Source of the DNA: Bacillota bacterium | GTDB taxonomy: Bacteria; Bacillota; Clostridia; Oscillospirales; Ruminococcaceae | NCBI GenBank assembly: GCA_023412215.1 | Contig: JAEYNX010000014.1 | Location: 248,001-312,000 of the forward strand | DNA length: 64,000 nucleotides | Direction of reading: 5' to 3' | Shown: piece by piece, positions 60,343 to 64,000 of the stretch | Layout: each line of letters opens with the position of its first letter | Position numbering within the stretch: position 1 is the stretch's first letter | Program-made: the position numbers and the translations under genes | Notes under the pieces: generated by a model | What the model saw: the letters and a program-made list of their open reading frames with translations, nothing else | Told to the model about the DNA's origin: nothing | Database searches by the model: none

Positions 60343-62287
60343 AACCTATGAGAATTGCAAGGATGCCGTAGGGGCCATACAGCCGGACCAGAAGACGCCG
60401 CTGCTGCCCATCGCCCATTCCACACAGAATGCACAGGTGGAAGTAGTATTGAACACCGGAGGAGTTTTCGAAAGCGCTGCTGTGGTAAACAAGGACGATG
60501 CCGTAACCATCATCCCCTGTACGGAAGATTCCGCCAGCCGAAGCGGTAAGGCTGTTTTCCCCCACCCGCTATGCGACAAACTACAATATATTGCCGGTGA
60601 TTATAGGCGGTACGGCGGTGAAAAGGGGGAGGAATTCTATAAGAAATATCTTGAACAGCTTGAAGGGTGGTGTGCTTCCCCCTATGGCTGCTATGAGGTT
60701 CGCACCATTCTCTCCTACCTTAAAAAGGGTATGTTGATATCGGACCTCGTGGCCTGCAAGGTGCTTTGCTGCGGTGAGGACGATAAGCTGCTTGAAAAAT
60801 GGACAGGCAGCAAAGAGAAAACGCCCAAGATATTTACGGCGCTAAACGCGGGGCAGAGCGAGGCTTTTGTACGGTTCATCGTTCGCGGCGAAAGCGGCGA
60901 GGACGGCAAGGTGTGGAAAAGCAAACAGGTGTGGGAGAGCTACATAAACTACTGTTTAAGCCTCAAAGAAGACACCGATCTGTGTTACGTTACCGGCAAA
61001 GCCATCCCCTGCTCCGACAAGCACCCCGCAAAGATCCGAAATACCGCCGATAAGGCTAAGCTCATTTCGGCAAACGATTCCTCCGGCTTCACCTATCGCG
61101 GCAGATTTTCTGAGGACACTCAGGTGGTGCGCGTGGGCTACGTTCCTTCTCAGGAGGCACACAACGCGCTACGTTGGCTGATCGACAGGCAAGGCAATCA
61201 GCATGGGGAACAGTCGATTGTCGCCTGGGGCAGCAAGAATGAGAAGGTGCCGTCCGTTCCCGTGGATTCCTTTGATTTTTTCAGTGAAAGCACCGATAAT
61301 CCACCCGCCCCGCCGCAAACCCAGCAGGCCTTTGCTTTGCAGTTGAACAAAACCATCAGCGGCTATGGCAAATACCTCGATACAAAGGCTCAGGTATTAA
61401 TTATTGCAGTGGATGCCGCTACTGTCGGCAGGCTTTCCATTACCTATTATCGCGAGTTAAACGGCTCTGAGTTCTTGGAGCGCATACAACGGTGGCACAA
61501 CGGTTGCGCATGGCTTCACAACTATAAATGGGCCGGCAATGGTGTGGACGCAAAAGGCAAGCCGCAAAATGCCAGAACAACCTTTTATGGTGCCCCGTCG
61601 CCCAAGGATATAGCTGAGGTCGCTTATGGGAAGAACTGTTCCGATAAGCTTAAAAAGGCGACTGTAGAACGGCTACTTGCCTGTATCATCGACGGTGCCC
61701 ACCTGCCCTATGACATCGTGCAGTCGGTGGTTTCACAGGCCTCCCGCTGCGCCGAGATCGAATGGTACGACTGGGAAAAGGCCCTGAGCATCGGGTGCGC
61801 CTTAGTACGTAAGTATTACAGCGACGAGCTGAAAAGAGACCCTAAAAACGCAAAGTTTAAGGAGGAATTAGAAATGAGTTTGGACCCTAACCAAAAGGAC
61901 CGAAGCTATTTGTTTGGCAGACTGCTCGCCATTGCTCAGGAGATTGAATCTTGGGCTTTGTACGAAGCGGATGTAAGCCGAGAGACCACCGCCGAAAGAA
62001 TGATGCACCAATTTACGAAAACTCCTTACAAGACATGGAACAACCTGTATAAAGCGCTCGAGCCCTACAAAAGCCGCCTAGGCGATAAGGTTCATCAGCT
62101 TGACCAGTTGATGGTTCAGATAACTGACATGCTGACCTTTGAGGATTTTTCCAGCACCAAGCCGCTGGACAATGTTTGGCTGCTCGGGTATTCCTCACAG
62201 CGGCAGGTACTCCTTGAGGAGAAGGAAGCCCGCATTGCCCGTAAGAAACTGAAAGACCAGCAAGCTCAGCAAACAGAGACGAAATAA
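60317..62287 (+). CDS. cas8c: Cas8c, large subunit of type I-C Cascade
   Basis: The Csd1-type protein is 656 residues from TTG 60317, supported by AAAGGAG 9 nt upstream; the ATG at 60308 abuts that site. Family features are 'SWIAQLYETYENCKDAVG' at the start, 'CYVTGKAIPCSDKHPAKIRNTADKAKLISANDSSGFTYRGRF' in the middle and a helical C-terminal part. It recognises the PAM and contacts target DNA. An internal start near the 3' end produces Cas11c. Confidence 0.95.
   Translation: MSWIAQLYETYENCKDAVGAIQPDQKTPLLPIAHSTQNAQVEVVLNTGGVFESAAVVNKDDAVTIIPCTEDSASRSGKAVFPHPLCDKLQYIAGDYRRYGGEKGEEFYKKYLEQLEGWCASPYGCYEVRTILSYLKKGMLISDLVACKVLCCGEDDKLLEKWTGSKEKTPKIFTALNAGQSEAFVRFIVRGESGEDGKVWKSKQVWESYINYCLSLKEDTDLCYVTGKAIPCSDKHPAKIRNTADKAKLISANDSSGFTYRGRFSEDTQVVRVGYVPSQEAHNALRWLIDRQGNQHGEQSIVAWGSKNEKVPSVPVDSFDFFSESTDNPPAPPQTQQAFALQLNKTISGYGKYLDTKAQVLIIAVDAATVGRLSITYYRELNGSEFLERIQRWHNGCAWLHNYKWAGNGVDAKGKPQNARTTFYGAPSPKDIAEVAYGKNCSDKLKKATVERLLACIIDGAHLPYDIVQSVVSQASRCAEIEWYDWEKALSIGCALVRKYYSDELKRDPKNAKFKEELEMSLDPNQKDRSYLFGRLLAIAQEIESWALYEADVSRETTAERMMHQFTKTPYKTWNNLYKALEPYKSRLGDKVHQLDQLMVQITDMLTFEDFSSTKPLDNVWLLGYSSQRQVLLEEKEARIARKKLKDQQAQQTETK
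61874..62287 (+). CDS. cas11c: Cas11c small subunit from internal start in cas8c
   Basis: Within cas8c and in the same frame, AAGGAGG (61859-61865) precedes ATG 61874 by 8 nt, which would give a 137-residue, mostly helical protein (SLDPNQKDRSYLFGRLLAIA...). Subtype I-C complexes are known to need a separately translated Cas11 from the 3' end of cas8. The strong ribosome site and start match that arrangement. Confidence 0.8.
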   Translation: MSLDPNQKDRSYLFGRLLAIAQEIESWALYEADVSRETTAERMMHQFTKTPYKTWNNLYKALEPYKSRLGDKVHQLDQLMVQITDMLTFEDFSSTKPLDNVWLLGYSSQRQVLLEEKEARIARKKLKDQQAQQTETK

Positions 62288-62311
62288 GATTAATGATAAG
62301 GAGAGATTAAG

Positions 62312-63172
62312 ATGAATGTATTAAATCACAAGGTAGATTTTGCAGTAGTGGTATGGGTTAAAAACGCCAATCCCAACGGTGACCCGCTCAACGGGAACCG
62401 CCCTCGCGAGGATTACGACGGCTTCGGAGAGATATCGGACGTATGCTTAAAGCGTAAGATTCGCAACCGCCTGCAGGATATGGGGCAGAATATCTTCGTG
62501 CAGTCCGACGACCGCGCAACGGACGGCTTTAAAAGCCTCAGAGACCGTGCCAGCGGCAATTCCGCTTTGAAAAAGGCGGAGGGCGAAAAAGACAAAGAGC
62601 AGTACGCCAAGATCGCCTGTGAATCGTGGATTGACGTACGCAGCTTTGGACAGGTGTTCGCGTTCTCTAGCGACAAGAAGGGCGAAGGCGTTTCGGTAGG
62701 CGTTCGCGGGCCGGTATCCGTCCACAGCGCAATCAGCGTACTGCCCATACAGATTTCCAGCATGCAGATTACCAAAAGCGTTAACAGCGAGACCAGCGAA
62801 AAGAAATCCTCCGACACTATGGGCACCAAGCATCGCGTGGATTACGGCATGTATGTGTTCTATGGCAGTATCAACCCACAGCTTGCCTCCAAAACCGGGT
62901 TTTCGGATACCGACGCACAGTTTATCCATGCAGCGCTGAAAACACTGTTTGAAAATGATGTTTCCTCAGCCCGCCCCGACGGCAGCATGGAGGTAATGAA
63001 GATGTTCTGGTGGGAGCACAACTGCCCAAGTGGCCAGTATTCTTCCGCCAAGGTACACCGCTTAGTAAAGGTTGAGCTAAAAAAAGACCTCGACCCGAAG
63101 CAAGTCACATCCTACGATATTAGTGCTGCTCCGCTTGAAGGCCTTATCCCCGATGTGTATGAAGGAGTATGA
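62312..63172 (+). CDS. cas7c: Cas7c, crRNA backbone subunit of type I-C Cascade
   Basis: The 286-residue Csd2/Cas7 protein has 'VDFAVVVWVKNANPNGDPLNGNRPREDYDGFGEISDVCLKRKIRNRLQD' and 'SVGVRGPVSVHSAISVLPIQISSMQITKSVN', with several copies expected to coat the crRNA. AAGGAG precedes ATG 62312. The end overlaps the start of cas4. Confidence 0.96.
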   Translation: MNVLNHKVDFAVVVWVKNANPNGDPLNGNRPREDYDGFGEISDVCLKRKIRNRLQDMGQNIFVQSDDRATDGFKSLRDRASGNSALKKAEGEKDKEQYAKIACESWIDVRSFGQVFAFSSDKKGEGVSVGVRGPVSVHSAISVLPIQISSMQITKSVNSETSEKKSSDTMGTKHRVDYGMYVFYGSINPQLASKTGFSDTDAQFIHAALKTLFENDVSSARPDGSMEVMKMFWWEHNCPSGQYSSAKVHRLVKVELKKDLDPKQVTSYDISAAPLEGLIPDVYEGV

Positions 63173-63827
63173 CGAGGAGGACTTCCTGCTGCTCTCCGGC
63201 ATACAGCACTTCACCTTCTGCCGCCGGCAATGGGCGCTGATACATATCGAGCAGCAGTGGAACGAAAACCTGCGCACGGTGGAGGGGCATATTTTGCACG
63301 AAAGGGCACACGACGGCTTTTCAAGCGAGAAGCGGGGCGATGTCATCACCTCCCGTGGGATGCCCGTCTTTTCGCGCACTTTGGGGGCAAACGGCGTGTG
63401 CGATATTGTCGAGCTGCGCCTTGACGGAAACGGCGTAACCCTCACAGGGCGGGAAGGGCGATACCTTCCCGTGCCTGTGGAGTATAAGCGCGGCAAGCCG
63501 AAGGAGGGCGACGAGGATACCCTGCAGCTCGCGGCGCAGGCCATCTGCCTTGAAGAGATGCTGCTGTGCAGCGTACCCTATGGCTACCTGTACTACGGCG
63601 AAACCAACCACCGCACACGGGTGGAGGTCGACGGCGCGCTGCGCGATAAAGTTTATGCCGCCTTTACCGAGATGCACGAGCTGTATGAGCGGCGCTATAC
63701 CCCGAGGGTAAAGCCCACCAAGGCCTGCAGCGCCTGCTCCCTGCGCGACTTATGCCTGCCCAAGCTGTTAAAAGCAGCCTCCGCGGCAGATTACCTGAAA
63801 AACAGGATAGAGGAGGTGACACCATGA
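63159..63827 (+). CDS. cas4: Cas4 nuclease for spacer acquisition
   Basis: The 222-residue PD-(D/E)xK protein has its first cluster cysteine in 'HFTFCRRQWALIHIEQQW', nuclease residues in 'PVEYKRGKPK', and the C-terminal Fe-S cysteines in 'ACSACSLRDLC'. It trims prespacers and selects PAM with Cas1-Cas2. The start is ATG 63159, inside the end of cas7c (14-nt overlap); upstream ATG 63153 is possible. Confidence 0.94.
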   Translation: MKEYDEEDFLLLSGIQHFTFCRRQWALIHIEQQWNENLRTVEGHILHERAHDGFSSEKRGDVITSRGMPVFSRTLGANGVCDIVELRLDGNGVTLTGREGRYLPVPVEYKRGKPKEGDEDTLQLAAQAICLEEMLLCSVPYGYLYYGETNHRTRVEVDGALRDKVYAAFTEMHELYERRYTPRVKPTKACSACSLRDLCLPKLLKAASAADYLKNRIEEVTP

Positions 63828-64000
63828 AAAAGCTGCTCAACACGCTCTATGTCACCTCGCCCGATACCTACCTCTCTCTCGACGGTGAGAACATCGTAGT
63901 ACTGAAAGAAGAAGCCGAGGCGGCTCGACTGCCGCTGCACAACCTCGAGGGCATCGTAGCCTTTGGGTATACCGGCGCGAGCCCTGCGCTGATGGGCGCG
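63824..64000 (+). CDS. cas1: Cas1 integrase (5' part only, runs off window)
   Basis: The first 59 codons are visible: 'KKLLNTLYVTSPDTYLSLDGENIVVL' and 'LPLHNLEGIVAFGYTGASPAL', the N-terminal beta domain of I-C Cas1. AGGAGG precedes ATG 63824, which overlaps the cas4 stop by 4 nt. The catalytic domain, cas2 and the array lie beyond the window. Confidence 0.95.
   Translation, partial: MKKLLNTLYVTSPDTYLSLDGENIVVLKEEAEAARLPLHNLEGIVAFGYTGASPALMGA

Overview
The window looks like a chromosomal segment of an anaerobic, moderately GC-rich Firmicute. I infer class Clostridia, probably Oscillospiraceae or a related family. The reasons are the oxygen-sensitive class III ribonucleotide reductase (nrdD/nrdG), ferrous iron uptake (feoA/feoB), AGGAGG-type ribosome binding sites on nearly every gene, frequent TTG/GTG starts, CUT1/CUT2 sugar transporters with YesM/YesN regulators, a mef-type efflux gene and a subtype I-C CRISPR-Cas operon. 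No rRNA, tRNA, insertion sequence transposase or CRISPR array was seen.

Layout. 1-2.0 kb: the end of a PadR regulator, a ferritin-like protein with a tandem 8-residue repeat tail, and a DtxR/MntR-type regulator. 2.0-4.7 kb: feoA-feoB. 4.7-6.2 kb: a mef-like MFS efflux gene behind a leader-peptide attenuator. 6.4-20.8 kb: an amino-sugar cluster (nagA, two SIS-domain enzymes, GlcNAc kinase, intracellular GH9 hydrolase, CUT1 permeases and binding protein, MFS transporter, ROK kinase), a divergent ROK regulator and a CBM9-like protein, with matching operator-like palindromes. 20.9-24.5 kb: an AT-richer stretch with an orphan type IV pilin, a split ChrA pair and a DUF2975/HTH pair. 25.0-27.8 kb: nrdD-nrdG. 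27.9-29.1 kb: an ATC-hydrolase-like protein and an ECF-type sigma factor. 29.3-39.5 kb (all minus): a sensory binding protein, YesM-type kinase, YesN-type response regulator, a XylF-like binding protein, then a ChvE-GguA-GguB type sugar importer. 39.6-52.3 kb: a small HTH protein and one long minus-strand branched-chain amino acid operon, ilvB-ilvN-ilvC-ilvD-leuA-cimA-leuC-leuD-leuB. 52.3-56.7 kb: a tocopherol-cyclase-like protein, a FAD-Rieske oxidoreductase and a YyaL-type thioredoxin-domain protein. 57.1-64.0 kb: cas3-cas5c-cas8c(cas11c)-cas7c-cas4-cas1, running off the window.

The most interesting region is upstream of ilvB. A near-consensus promoter is followed by two successive short ORFs, each packed with Ile/Leu/Val codons and each followed exactly 45 nt later by an intrinsic terminator. 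That is two ribosome-mediated attenuators in series. The ilvB frame then opens with a diverged in-frame duplicate of its own N-terminus. Several intergenic spaces also carry hairpin-rich elements with shared end motifs (two repeat families, probably non-autonomous), and one of them splits ilvD from leuA.
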